Source: Azolla caroliniana
Lineage: Eukaryota > Polypodiophyta
NCBI GenBank assembly: GCA_043228905.1
Contig: JBHGNT010000071.1
Location: 1 to 64,000 of the forward strand
DNA: 64,000 nt
Reading direction: 5' to 3'
Part shown: piece by piece, positions 12,675-24,626 of the stretch
Numbering within the stretch: the stretch's first letter is position 1
Layout of the letters: each line of letters starts with the position of its first letter
The notes under the pieces: model-generated
What the model saw: only the letters and a program-made list of their open reading frames with translations
The model's database searches: none
What the model was told of the DNA's origin: nothing
Program-made: the position numbers and the translations under genes

Positions 12675-12811
12675 ATCTCTCTCTCTCTCTGTCACACACA
12701 CACACACACACACACTCTCTCTCTCTCTGTCACACACACACACACACACACACTCTCTCTCTCTCTTTCTCATACACACACACTCTCTTTCTCATACACA
12801 CACACACACAC

Positions 12812-12845
<34 letters not shown>
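12675..12845. repeat. Compound (CT)n/(CA)n microsatellite
   Basis: Alternating blocks of CT and CA dinucleotides with TCATACA-type joints, followed by about 30 bases of pure CT. It is immediately followed by TCTTCTT-rich sequence that leads to the coding start at 13248, so it may lie in a promoter or 5' leader. Open frames across it are low-complexity artefacts. Confidence 0.95.
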
Positions 12846-12847
<2 letters not shown>

Positions 12848-13247
12848 CTCGCACACCTGCGCCTTCGTCTTCTTCTTCTTCCTGTTCTCCATCATCTTCA
12901 CCTTCACCTTCACCATCTTCTTACTCCGTTTCTGTATCTTTATCTTCATATCTTGCTCCACTTCTTTTGCATCTTCTACTTCCTTCTGTTTCCGACCTTT
13001 CTTTCTTCTCCTCAATACCTTCACCTTCGGTTGCTCTACGTCCTCTTCATCTTCTTCTTAGTCCATTGCTGCATTTCCATCATCTTCTTATTCCATTGCG
13101 GCATCGTCATCACCTTCTTATTCCATCGCTACATCACTATCTTCTTCTTCTTCTTCTTCTTTCTTTTTCGATACTCTATTCTTCTTCCATTTCGAAACCT
13201 TTCCTTTCTTCTTTTTTGCATCTGTTCCCCGTATTTCCAATTCGTCT

Positions 13248-14866
13248 ATGGAGATCTCAAACATGGAACCTAATTCACCTCATGGTGACAGAGACAGTGA
13301 AACTTTTCTGAAAGACGACTTCTATGAGAACATCCAGGCACCTAAATGGATTGATTTCGATCTTCCCGAAGCACCTGTGGATGACCACGAATGGTTCTGC
13401 AAAAGAGCTGGTAAGGATATCACAATATCACACATCGATGAATTATCACAGATTTCTTTCATAAACAAATTTCTGCAAGATGTCTCTCTAATTACTTCAA
13501 ATGGTCCATTAAACATTTCCTTGAAATGGTTCAGAAAACATCGTTTTTTGAAACACTAAGTTGTTCTAAAAAACTCTGGAGTTTCTTGAATTCGTTCTTC
13601 GCATCGTCTCTTAGATGATCAATGCGCTCTACGAAAATGAACACAATCGTAAAGTTACTCGTGCACATCGCTATTGTTGGGTATGAGCGATGATGCAGAG
13701 TTCTTTACGAACTGTTGTTGTCTGAACATGAACTCTTTAGTGGAGATCTCGGTGGAAGATTTAAAATAATGTATGATAACAGTACGATCGTCAGTATTTG
13801 TTATAATTCATAACCATCAGTTCATAAAAGATGATAGCATGAAATGCGTCCGTTCCCATGAATATAAAGGCTAAATGATTGTGGATTTGACATAGTACAA
13901 TGATCAAAGTGTATGATAGCAGTACGATCGTCAGTATTTGTTATAATTCATAACTATCTGTTCATAAAAGACTTTAGAATGAAATGCGTCCGTTCTCCAG
14001 GAATATAAAGGCTAAATGATTGTGGATTTGACATAGTACAATGATCAAAGTGTATGATAGCAGTACAGTCGTCAGTATTTGTTATAATTCATAACCATCT
14101 GTTCATAAAAGACTTTAGAATGAAATGCGTCCGTTCCCCAGGAATATAAAGGCTAAATGATTGTGGATTTGACATAGTGCAATGATCAAAGTGTATCTGC
14201 GTCAATCTTAACTATTTAACGTACTATGCATTTTAACATCTTCAGGCGTTTATTTGATTTTCTTTTTATATTTTGTAATCAAAACTTTTATTGGCTATAT
14301 TCAATAGATTGGTAATGAAAACTGGTTGTTGTTTTGACCTGGTTTTGATCCTACAAAATCTCTAGCCATGTTTATGCATAAATAATTGGTTTATGTTGCA
14401 TGTTTTGGTTTTTATTGATTCTATTTGATGTTATGTTTTTTGTCACATTGATGGTGCTTTACTTCATTAATTGTACTCTAATGTTTAGGGTGTTGTACTG
14501 CTACATGAATAATTTTATGAATCATCTTTCATGGCATCGTTTATGTGAAAACTCATTTGCTTGAATCATTGTTGTTGAAGGTTGCCCACACGAAAAGGAG
14601 CCTATTTGTCAATCACCTAAGCCTAATCTTCAAGCTCAGGTAATAAGTTTTTTATCACTAAAATATTTTATTCAAATACGGCGCAATTTTTTTTATTTTG
14701 TATTGCTTAACGTTTTGAACTATTCGTGATAAAGCTTTATTTAATGTTTTAATCTCTACGTGATATGTTTGTCTAGGCAAATTTGCAGACCATTCCAGAA
14801 GATATGTGTATGAGTCGAAGATCTTCTAGGACACGCTTGGTGGTATCTTCTTCCTTTGCAGAGAAG
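13248..14866 (+). CDS. Unidentified plant protein, 5' three exons (3' part not found)
   Basis: Exons 13248-13410, 14581-14639 and 14777-14866 join in phase through GT-AG junctions to give about 104 residues. The protein starts MEISNMEPNSPHGDRDSETF, followed by DDFYENIQAPKWIDFDLPE and VDDHEWFCKRAGCPHEKEP, with a basic SRRSSRTR near the end. The compact aromatic/acidic block ending in WFC..AGC looks like a conserved N-terminal domain of a plant-specific protein. I have a vague recollection of an APKxxDF...WFC pattern at the start of some plant proteins but cannot name the family. After 14866 the frame either reads on to a stop at about 14929 or splices (GTGATT) to an exon I could not find before the next gene. 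The gene may be truncated. A second ATG at 13263 is equally possible as the start. Confidence 0.6.
13771..14191 (+). repeat. Three-copy tandem repeat of about 140 bp
   Basis: Copies at 13771-13910, 13911-14051 and 14052-14191 each begin GTATGATA(A/G)CAGTAC and contain AAATGCGTCCGTTC and GGCTAAATGATTGTGGATTT. Identity is high (a few differences per copy), so the expansion is recent. It lies inside the first intron of the gene starting at 13248. Confidence 0.95.
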
Positions 14867-14929
14867 GTGATTGCTACATGTGATGGACTTGCTTCTTCTC
14901 TCTTCATCTCTTTTTTCTGTTGCTTCTAG

Positions 14930-16824
14930 TTCTCATTGATGGCCACGGATTTTATTTCGTCCTCGTTGCTGAAACTGTACATGGTAATGGTGATGCTGTA
15001 CATGGTAATAGAGAGAAAACAAAAGAGTCACTTGATTTTTTCATTCGTAGTTTTTATTTCTATTGTTGTGGTGGAAAGAAATGTTTCTTTACCCCCCAAG
15101 AGACCACATATTCTTTTATTAATGTACTATTTGTTTCCAATTCTGGTTGCCATTTTGCTTCCGAAGAAGACAAAAAATAGTCTTTCTTGATGGCGAGTTT
15201 TAGTAATGCAATGTAATCTTTTCGAAACTTTTCCCATAGAAACCACAGTTTAATTGTCAACCCTGGGATAATGAAGATCCAGCCAATATACAGTTGGGAG
15301 AAACACCATTTAAGCAGAGTTCTAACATCAAATACATAAACGTTCTCACTCAATAAAGTAACCACCCAATGTATATGTATAGACATGTAAGATGTGACTT
15401 TCTTACAATGCACGAGGACAGGATTACCAGACTATCAAATTTCTTATAACGTTTTGTTATCTTTTGTTTCTTCAAGTTCTCTTCCAGATAATAATTTTTA
15501 TGATTGTTTTCAATTTGCTGAAGTCTTTCAATGAACATTTGAGCATTGAAAGCTTCTACGTTTTTGTGGGTTTTAGGGAGGTTTACCACTAGTAATATAG
15601 GTAATGTTGAGAAAAAGAAAAAAGGAGTGAGCTTGCACGTGTTACAGTATTCTTCATGCGAGAATAAATTCAACATGTTACAAGAGATTGTTTACAAAAA
15701 TGTATAAAAAGGCTTAATCATTTCATGAATCCATCACAACCGAAGGTCGGATGCCATTGCCGTCAATAGTAATTATTTGTCCGAAATATGAGATGACTTT
15801 CTATTTTTTCACATCACAACACTTTGCTTGAGTAATTTTGAAGTCGAGTTGTAAGAAGCCCTATCCTTTCATGGAGTTTGGTTATATTTTTTTGAGTTAA
15901 AACATTGGGTCTGAAACCTTTAGGGTGAGGTAAAAAACCCACAAAAAACACTAATGTACAATGTCATGCTCAAATATTGAACTGTAAAAGTTTCCAATAT
16001 TCCTTATCAATTTGGCAACACTTGGAGGCTAAAAGCAAACATCATCAGTTTGGTTTTATTTTTTTGAGTTAAAACATTGGGTCCCAAACCTTTAGGGTGA
16101 GGTAAAAAACCCACAAAAAACACTAATGTACAATGTCATGCTCAAATATTGAACTGTAAAAGTTTCCAATATTCCTTATCAATTTGGCAACATTTGGAGG
16201 CTAAAAGCAAACATCATCAGTTGTTTCTTGGATGTTTTTAAACCTCTGCTTTTCACTTATTTGCAAACTTGTACCTTTTTATTATTTTGCTTGGACGTAT
16301 CCTTATGAGCACCTGAACTATTGTTTAAACAATCCTTTTGTAAGAGGTGAAACTTTACAGCCTTAGAAACACAAGATGCACATTAGAGTTCTATTGAGGT
16401 AATTCCTGCCCACAAATACATAACATGAAGATTTGCAATGTGACTCTTCGGAGATTTTTTCTTATGGATTTATCAAATGTGCATTAGAGTTAGTATCAAA
16501 TATACATCCAAGAGATCTATGCATCACATTGCAGATCATGTAACCATTTAACACAAAGTGTAAGCGCATGTGTGGGTGCCCGGGCACACACACTTGTGCC
16601 TGGGCCTTGGGGTTGCCAACGCCCACCAATGATTGAGCTTGATTAATGATTGTAATAAAAAACCAACAATGTAATGAATTACAATGGTTAAAAGCATACA
16701 AGAATAAACTTTTTACTAGATCAACAATCTTCGATAACATAGACTCGAACTTGAGCACCACTTTCTTGTTGTTGATCGAGTAATCTTACTCGCATGAGAT
16801 GTACAAAAGAAGGTTTTAGTAGGA
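14930..16824. other. Intergenic region
   Basis: Between the gene fragment and the convergent glycosyltransferase. The main content is a two-copy 172-bp tandem repeat. Open frames at 14920-15190 (+) and 15060-15676 (-) overlap one another and show no family signature. No missing 3' exon of the preceding gene was recognised. Confidence 0.5.
15876..16222 (+). repeat. Two-copy 172-bp tandem repeat, nearly identical
   Basis: Copies at 15876-16047 and 16048-16222 both run from GTTTGGTT(A/T)TATTTTTTTG through AAACATTGGGTC and GGCTAAAAGCAAACATCATC. Only a handful of bases differ (for example TCTGAAACC against TCCCAAACC), so the duplication is young. Confidence 0.95.
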
Positions 16825-19127
16825 TCAATAAACCTTTAATGGAATACCCTCGGACTTGATGAGCGCTTTCTTGTTAGCTTTGCCCATTGTGACCTTCAAG
16901 GACCACCAGAGCACAGGAGTGGAAAAGCCAATATACCCCACAATCGCAAAAGCCCTCAATATCCCATTCTTGTAGTAAGGTGAAGCCATTACAAATAAAC
17001 TCCCAAAGATCAAGAGCCATGGGGTTACTAACGGAAAAACGTGCAAGTCCAAAGCATATGATGTAGCCATAAGAAGAGCCAAGGACCCAAACAGACTAAG
17101 GCCCCACCCTATCAATGGATGTGTTGTTATTGGAACCATTAGAGATGGCATCAAAAAGCTGACCAAAATGCAAGAAGGCACCATCACCTTCGCTTTAAGC
17201 ATTCGCACATAACTAGAACCATAGCTTGTCCGAACCATCTTCTGTATGGAAACATCAGCCATAAAGAATTGCACCTCAGGTCGCACGCACCGCATCATCA
17301 CGACCACGGCCACCAATAATGTTGCATACAATGCTGCCTGTAGGTAAAGAATCGGAGCTTCCTCCGTGTATCTGTTGTCAAAACCACATAATGAGGGTCA
17401 CGGTTAGTGGGGCTTCAAAAATTGAACGGTCTTTCATAAAAAATAAGTTAAAATTTTACATAGTTGATCAGGGCCTCGCCCTATAGGTTGGGAAGAAGCA
17501 TACAAATAAACATACACTAATAGAGTCAGTTGAGCCAAAGATTTGCTAATAAGTTCATAGACAGTCATTTGGAGTGGAAATTGCCGTTAGGGTGAGGTAT
17601 ATAATCAATACTCATGATCTGTTGTGCACAACTTGCAATTGGCATCTATTCTTTTCTAGTATAGTTTATCTATTGCATCAAAAGTTCCGTCGAGCATAGG
17701 TCATGAGATACTATTCAGACTAGGACTTAATTGCAATCCAGACCCTACAGCTGAAAAAAAGGTTGTCGACAAAGCTAATAAGAACTCTTTGTTTAGCCTA
17801 TTTGATCTCACCTACCTGCAATTGGAAACCAACCCCCATCCATTAAGAAGAAAACAACACAAAAGTAATTCTATATGAGAAAGAAAGATGTTGTGTTTAC
17901 CCAATAGTAGATGCCCTCATGTCATGCCAAGCTAGGCCCAAAGGCAAAATAGGCCAAGACCACCAGTACCAAGGCTTAAGTAAGGATGCGCCTGGGAATG
18001 TGACAATGCTATTGGGTCCACATGGAACGCGCCATTTTAATCTAAGATCTACAATTTCAAAAAAGTAAGAAAAACTATTGGTAAAAAATTTCAAGCTTCG
18101 GCCTCACAAAATGGTCAACTCTGTAGAAACAATGTGAGCTAGTTACAATAATATGAGGCGTCCATTTGATATCCAACAGGCAATCGATAATTTCCACTCA
18201 GTTTGGACCCATCCGATGGAGGGTGAAACATTGGTTTGTCTAGCAAGTCGGGAAAATAAGCTGTTAGAAACCCTTGGTCAGCGCCATCCCTGTTTTCTGA
18301 CATTGCATTCACACCTCGAACCATATCTTCAAACACTATCATCGAAGGCTGCAATTTCGTAACAATGAGCATCACATTGAACAGATTAGAATATAGATTT
18401 TTCTTAGCTTGTAGCAAATGGTATTGGTACTAGACTACAATAAAATCCATACCCATGCTCTATGTCAAAATCAATCACTTTCAACAACTAAAACCTCATA
18501 CAATATGACCAAAATCAATCACTTTCAATCATAAAAATTTCAAAGTGTTGTGTGAAATTGTTAGAGAAAGAGAGAAGTTCTTGCCTTCAGAACAAAAAGG
18601 CCAGTATGGAATATGCATGGGTCAATAAAAGCTGCACAAAAATCTCCACATTGGAAAAGCTCATCTGAATTTTGCAATATCAAATTGTCGGCATCAAGCA
18701 TGACAATGCGATCGTACTCAACAAACGTCCATGCCAATAGTTTGTTCAATGTGAATATGAAACGGTCATTGAACCCTGGCTGATTTGCATATGGATTTGG
18801 GATGTTCTTCACATGGACAACCCTTACACCGTCCTTCACACTACAAAATACATTATATATAATGTGAATACACATTCAGGAAGGAGAAGGCGCATCACAT
18901 TCACACTTTAGACCATAATAACAAATCAGGATATTGTTGGCATGGAAGGATGAGCTTCTACTGGCAAGACAAAGATCCGTAAGAGCCCACATTCCCTCAT
19001 GTTTTCATATAGTGCTCGATATCCCTTTTTTTATGAAAGTATGCTATTTTAATACTTATCCATATTCTAGGATGAAAACTTTCATTCTATTCTATGTACG
19101 TGATGCATTGTTTCAATATAGTTAACA

Positions 19128-19183
<56 letters not shown>

Positions 19184-19795
19184 TAATTTTGAGGTTTTTG
19201 TGTGTTTCAAACCATTTTGTTAGAGACCATATAGTCTGAATTTTCTTCAATGGCGTCACAGTATTGGACACCATTCCCTGGCAAGGTCTTTTGAAGCTAA
19301 GTAAGCATCTTAAGTCTTGACGATGCTATCTCTCTGTATGCAGCACAGAGGTTGGTGAGACAATGCTCAACATTATAAGCTTCTTTTCAGCAATGTAAGG
19401 CTGTGTAACGGGATCTTGTTAAGCTTGCATCACAATGCACTGGTGTGCTCATATAGACATTGCCTCAAGTTTCTTCCGAGCTAAGCTTCCAGAAAAGATG
19501 TGATTTTGTGTTGTCTAGAAAGGATCTGCTTTTATCCTTAATGCTGACTAGAAAGGATCTGGTTTAGTTAGGTGAAACGAGCAAGGAACTTAAATTAACT
19601 AGACACACATAACTACCTAAGGTAACTGGAAGGGCATAGTTCAGTTAGTGACAGTAACTAGAAAGATGGGAGTTTCAATTTCTAAGTAGGGAGGGCAAAC
19701 AAGTCCGGTTAGGTCAACAGTAACTGGAGAGAGAGAGAGAGGGTGTGTGTGTGTGTGTGTGTGGTCAAGTTAGGGAGTTCAAAAAAGCAGAGAAT

Positions 19796-19827
<32 letters not shown>

Positions 19828-20228
19828 ACTCACAAGGCGTGAGACCAGGAGGGAGGGGTGTTGTGAGAGGCGATGAGGAGGAGGTCCGCATGAGCATGGG
19901 GTTGGGGTTGGGGTTGGGGTTGGGATCGGAAGTGGATGGCCAGGGAGCGGAAGAGCACACGTGCCGCCACATAATACTCATAGTCCTTTGGCGTGCCCAT
20001 GTAGAAGATGGTGGCATATGCGTGAGGCGACATGGCTTCTCCACTCCTACTCACCACCATCGACGAAGACGACAATGATGATCGCGCATTTGCTTCTGTA
20101 GCTCCCTGCACGTCTGAACCTATAGTGAGCATGAAAGAGGAGGAAAAGAAGAAGACCATGATCAGGAATGCGTCTCTTCTTCTTCTTCTTCTTCTTCTTC
20201 CTCCCCAATTCCTCACCTGTTGTTTCAT
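16825..20228 (-). CDS. PGSIP7/8-type GT8 glycosyltransferase (putative glucuronosyltransferase)
   Basis: Exons on the minus strand: 19834-20228, 18585-18840, 18147-18348, 17901-18048, 16825-17371. They total 1548 bases, giving 515 aa with every junction in phase. An N-terminal hydrophobic segment (LIMVFFFSSSFMLTIGS) suggests an ER/Golgi signal anchor. The GT8 (glycogenin-like) domain follows: YATIFYMGTPKDYEYYVAAR, NDRFIFTLNKLLAW, the DxD metal motif in RIVMLDADNL, LFQCGDFCA, CIFHTGLFVL and DGADQGFL. The C-terminal third has WYWWSWPILPLGLAW and about five membrane segments, as in Arabidopsis PGSIP7/PGSIP8. The start chosen is MKQQVRNW at 20228; an in-frame ATG at 20264 would add 12 residues. 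Intron 2 (18349-18584) uses a GC donor. Exon 1 carries a QPQPQPQP stretch. The acceptor sugar and substrate are not determined by sequence; a role in Golgi glycan or sphingolipid modification would be inference. Confidence 0.93.
18349..18584 (-). other. GC-AG intron of the GT8 gene
   Basis: On the minus strand exon 2 ends CTGAAG and the intron begins GCAAGA; the acceptor is TTGCAG before CCTTCGATG. The join reads LFVLK-PSMIVFEDM, the continuous family sequence. No GT near the boundary keeps the frame. AAG/GCAAG fits the known minor GC-AG donor class. Confidence 0.85.
19132..19180. repeat. (CT)n microsatellite in GT8 intron 1
   Basis: About 24 CT units. Other short GT and GA arrays occur at 19741-19763 and 19801-19827, just downstream of exon 1's donor. 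Confidence 0.95.
19898..19924 (+). repeat. GGGGTT repeat within GT8 exon 1 (codes QPQPQP on the minus strand)
   Basis: Four to five GGGGTT units lie on the + strand, inside the coding exon of the minus-strand gene, where they read as alternating Gln-Pro codons. The run of four G-tracts with TT loops has G-quadruplex potential on the + strand. It is coding, in frame, and not a telomere. Confidence 0.85.
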
Positions 20229-20264
20229 CTCATGAGAATGCAAGAGGTTCCATGACCAGAGCAT

Positions 20265-20336
20265 CTCTCTGTTTTTTTTCTCTCGATAATTATGTATGTG
20301 TATGGCGCTGGCCTTCCTTTTTCTGGGTATAAAACG

Positions 20337-20378
<42 letters not shown>

Positions 20379-23300
20379 TGGTCTTTGACTTTATGACACT
20401 TTTTACCTTAGTATGTATGTATATGCATGTCCCTATGTGTTTACATAGATTGTATATGTATACCGTATATGTATATGTATATGTATGTGTGTGTGTATGT
20501 GTATGTGTATATGTATGTGTATGTGTATGTGTATGTACTCAAATAGCAACCAATGCACATTGCTGAGTGATAGGGTGGGTTTCCATGCTTGCTACGAAGA
20601 GGGTTGCTTTCCTAAAAAAACCGTTATATATAGTGATTCTCAAATCATGTTGTATCAAAAGCTCTATCATATATGTACAAGAAGACCCTTACATGGAGTT
20701 TGCCTTGTGCTTCATTGTAAATATGCCTTCGTAATGATCATGATCAAAGTTAGTTGATTGATTAGTGAGTTTCAAACCTATGGTAGCATCACTTTCTTCT
20801 TACGGCAACATGGTTTTCTTCTACCACAACATAGGCTGAATATCGAAGAATGATAGTAGCTTTCCTCTGGTAAAGCTCACATTCCTTTATGGAACAAATC
20901 ATTGTGAGAGGTTGTCTAGGCATATTTCTACCATTTCTTGCTCATGGACCCACACATTGATGGAGGCAAGAGCATCATCACACACGGACTAAAACTTTGG
21001 GGCGTAGTCATAGATGGACACACCCTTTTTTGAATAATATTTAACTCCTTAGGGAGTTGAAGTGTGTTGTTTGATGGCCAATATCATCTTTAGAGTTTCC
21101 CTTGTTCCCTTAGTTGTCATCACATGGGATGGAGAGGGAAGTTTTGATCATAGTGGTGGAGATGGTTGGGACAAGTGAGGATGTTGCATCTTCACGATGA
21201 TGGTACATTGATTGTATGGTGTGTGAGGGGATGATCACATTGGAGGCAATAGGCATTTAATATAGAAAAGGAAATGTCTTGCACTAGCATCACAACTTCA
21301 CAAAAACTCTTTAGGTTTCTAGAGAACATGGTGATAAGTTGTGCATCAACCATTGCTTCAAAGTCTTGTTGATACAAGGGTAGCATGGTGATCAAAGATC
21401 AGTCATTTGTCTCCTTATGTGGCATATATTGACATAAAAGATGATGCCCCAAGCAATGTCGTTGTGAGCTAGAATATAATTATTCAAACTAATCCTTCAA
21501 TGTACAATTACGTATTTCAAGATAATTATTGACAAAATTAGTCATGACCTTAGCATTTTGATTTCCATAGGATTATTGTCATGAGGGTTGGGGGAAATTG
21601 GCTAGTTTAAGTGAACTTTAAAGAAGATCCACTTTGCATTAAGGAAATCTAACTAGGGCCATAGTTGGGGGGAGGGCATAGAATGCAAGTTCCATGCAAA
21701 TACGTAGGGTTGCGTAGTGAACCACTTTCAAAAGCATGTGTCATTGAAGAAAAGGAACACCATTGGGGTTGCACGCTCAACAGTTCTTAAATCAAATTAG
21801 CCACATCATTGAAATATCTTATTGAATCAAGGGGGGACAAATGTTGATCATGCCCACACTTTTCCATTGTACAGTGTGTTGGGTATATGGGTAGGACAAT
21901 TTGTTGCTCAATGCCAATCTCTAGGTAGAGATTATATATTCTCTATCATCTATTAATGTACCTCAAGCTTTGTATAAATCCCCCGTGGGAGAGATTTGCC
22001 CATCGTTATGGGACGACGCTCCCTTGGTGTGATCAAAGTCTTTTGAGAGTAAGAGTTGTCATAATTGTTGCCACCATACCTTGTTCCGCTCATCATTTTG
22101 GAGATGCATAGGGTATCAAAAGAATGGCAACTTCTCAAAGAATACATTTTTATCCCCAAGAGTTATATATTGCAAGGTTAGGATTTGTAATTACCATAGT
22201 TTAATGATAATCTTTCTTAATCAAATGATTCTCATATTTCACCTTCAGCAAAAGTGCTCACATGTCCCTAATCACAATTTTTCACTTCATTTTCTCTAAG
22301 TTCATCAAATTTCTTGTTTTAAGTGAGAGTTCCTTCTTAGTCCTACAAGCATTGAGTCCAAGACTGATAAAATGATACTAAGTTATCTGAGCATCTGATT
22401 AAGAAATACAAATGTAGAGAAATAAGTCTGGGAAAGTGATAATACATTTTGATACCCAAAAGAATTGCAGTTTGAAATCTTAATACTCTTTTTGAGGATT
22501 GCATAACAACTGAATCAAATGGATAATCACAAAAGAAACATGGAGCAAAGTGTCCTTTGAATAGCAGACAACCATTGACTTCTTCGAAAATGAGCCTTTC
22601 GTTCCTGTTTACTTGCATTCATCGCTTGCTTGTACTCAGCAGTAATAATAGTACCTGACAATACACACCATCTAGGTTTTCATAAGTTTAACCCTAACTG
22701 GTTAAAACAGGAAATAACTCTAAAATAACCAAGTTTTTCTTTATTCCCCAATGCTTTCAAGTATTCTTTTTAATAAATGCGGGTATCTTGCTCCAAATGT
22801 TGGTTCAAAATGTAATGTGAAGTCTCATATGCTGATATATGCACCCGGAAGAGGGATACAACATGAAATTTGCAGTGATATTGAACAGAAATCACTACTA
22901 AGGAAAAGGCCAAATTATTAGAAAGAATGACTGAATGTTGTGTGACGATGCCAGGGCCCATATCTAGCATGTTAGAGGAAGAGCTAACACACCAGCATGG
23001 CATATATGAATAAATAAGGTTAGGAGAAAAGAAAATCTCTCTTCAGAGCAGAGGTCCTTTCCAAATTTATCAGGCCACAAAAACTAAAATGCTGTGCCAT
23101 TGCTCTGGAATAGGAAATTGGAATAGCAATCATTATCCATCTCATTGTATCATGAACTCTCACCCATGTTGGTGTCTTCGTAACTGGAGCTATGCAAGGA
23201 TTCATGCATATGGTTACTCCGCCGGATTCTCTGCTGTGTGTGGCATAGAGGTTCAACCTCCGGCAGTCACACGAGGACAATATGTGGAAGTCTACTCAAA

Positions 23301-24626
23301 CTAGCAGGCCAAATTCTAGTGACTGTTACTCAGGCGGCATCACAAAATTCTCTTAACGCTGTAATTAAAAATGTACACAATCATTATGTGGTCATGATTC
23401 ACCCAACTTTCTCAGATGGAGTGACAATAACAATATCTAGAGTTCAAACAAGCAGCCCCATGACTGATTATGTGGTCCTCATGCTACCTGGTGACATCTT
23501 TAAAAACTAGATCAATCAGGGTATGGCTATATGAAGGCTCCTGTTACTGAAGAATTTTTACTGCATAATTAGCTTTCAATATATTGGCATGGAATTTTGG
23601 GTGTCAGGATATGAAATAATATAAGTGGGAAGTTAGTTTCGGCTCAATAGTGAGAGGCTCACTGAGGTCCTACTGCAGTTGAGTTTTTAGGTCTCCCCTA
23701 TAAATGAATTTCATGATCTCCTTGATTACAACATTGTTCCTCCAGGTAACACAATCATTCCTTGTCAATGAGGTATACTTTCCAACTAATAAGGACCCCA
23801 TCAGCCAATCTCTCTTTGAAATGGGCGTAGTCTATCAAAGCTCTTCCCAAGGACTCAATGCAGAGATGGATACTAGTTTATCCAATAGACAGTTATTTAC
23901 GATTTTGTTTGCTTCCTTTCAAGGCCAGCTTTCAATTATTTTCCCCTACACAACCAAAGTTTTTTAAGATCCTGAAAGCTCCACAATAGCACCACCATAG
24001 TCATCAATGGTAGGCCACTACCAGCTGGTGGCAAGGGTAATGCCTCTAGAGATGTAGAATTTCCTATAAGTTAAAGGCTGGGCATGTCACCATACTGAGA
24101 AAAGACATTATTTTTAGGAATTTCCTATAAGTTAAAGTGTTCACACCCTGAAAAAACATATTTGGACAGGCAGAAATGATAGAGTAGTTAATTGAGGGGG
24201 GCTTGAAAGATTGGAAAAGTTTGTTTGGACTAGAGCTAAGACCAGATCAAATTTTCTCTTACCAAATTGTAAAGCCATGATTTATGCTCCTTGTCAGATA
24301 TAGCTGAGGCACGGAGAAACAAGTTGTCTTTAGTTTCAAAGATATAACAAAGATGCACAACAGAAAACCAGAAATTATTTGCAAACGAATATATCTCTTT
24401 GTGACGCCTACCAAGATCTTTGTCTTTTTTTGCTTCATCATCAATTGTTCATTCACAGGTTACTTCCACTTTTTTCTTCTTTTTCTTTTTCTGTTTCTGC
24501 TTTTGTTTCCTCACAATCAGGACATTTGCTTGGTTTAAATATCTATCATCACTTTCCTGCAAGGTTTATTTAATATGTACTCAGTATTAAGAAACAATTC
24601 ACTGAGAAGTTATCATCTTTGTAGCA
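20265..24626. other. Intergenic region, 4.4 kb
   Basis: Next to the GT8 start lie a (CT)n array (about 20343-20375) and a TGTATG-rich array (about 20465-20535). The rest is AT-rich. A stretch at about 23090-23510 reads like coding sequence split over two frames and is discussed in the findings. Short duplications such as AATTTCCTATAAGTTAAAG occur at about 24057 and 24118. No complete gene was recognised. Confidence 0.45.
20343..20535. repeat. (CT)n and (TGTATG)n microsatellites
   Basis: A CT array of about 16 units and, 90 bases on, a variable TATGTG/TGTATG array. They lie within 300 bases upstream of the minus-strand GT8 start, so they could sit in its promoter. Confidence 0.9.

Noticed and set aside
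12489-13311. Several overlapping open frames on both strands
   Set aside because: They are translations of CT/CA microsatellite and TCTTCT tracts; low complexity only.
13771-14191. Regular repeats considered as a CRISPR-like array
   Set aside because: The whole unit repeats with no unique spacers, and the host is a plant.
19898-19924. GGGGTT units considered as telomere-like sequence
   Set aside because: They lie in frame within a coding exon as Gln-Pro codons and do not match the plant telomere TTTAGGG.
20326-20333. TATAAAA considered as the GT8 promoter
   Set aside because: It is on the + strand, opposite to the gene, and no + strand gene starts just downstream.
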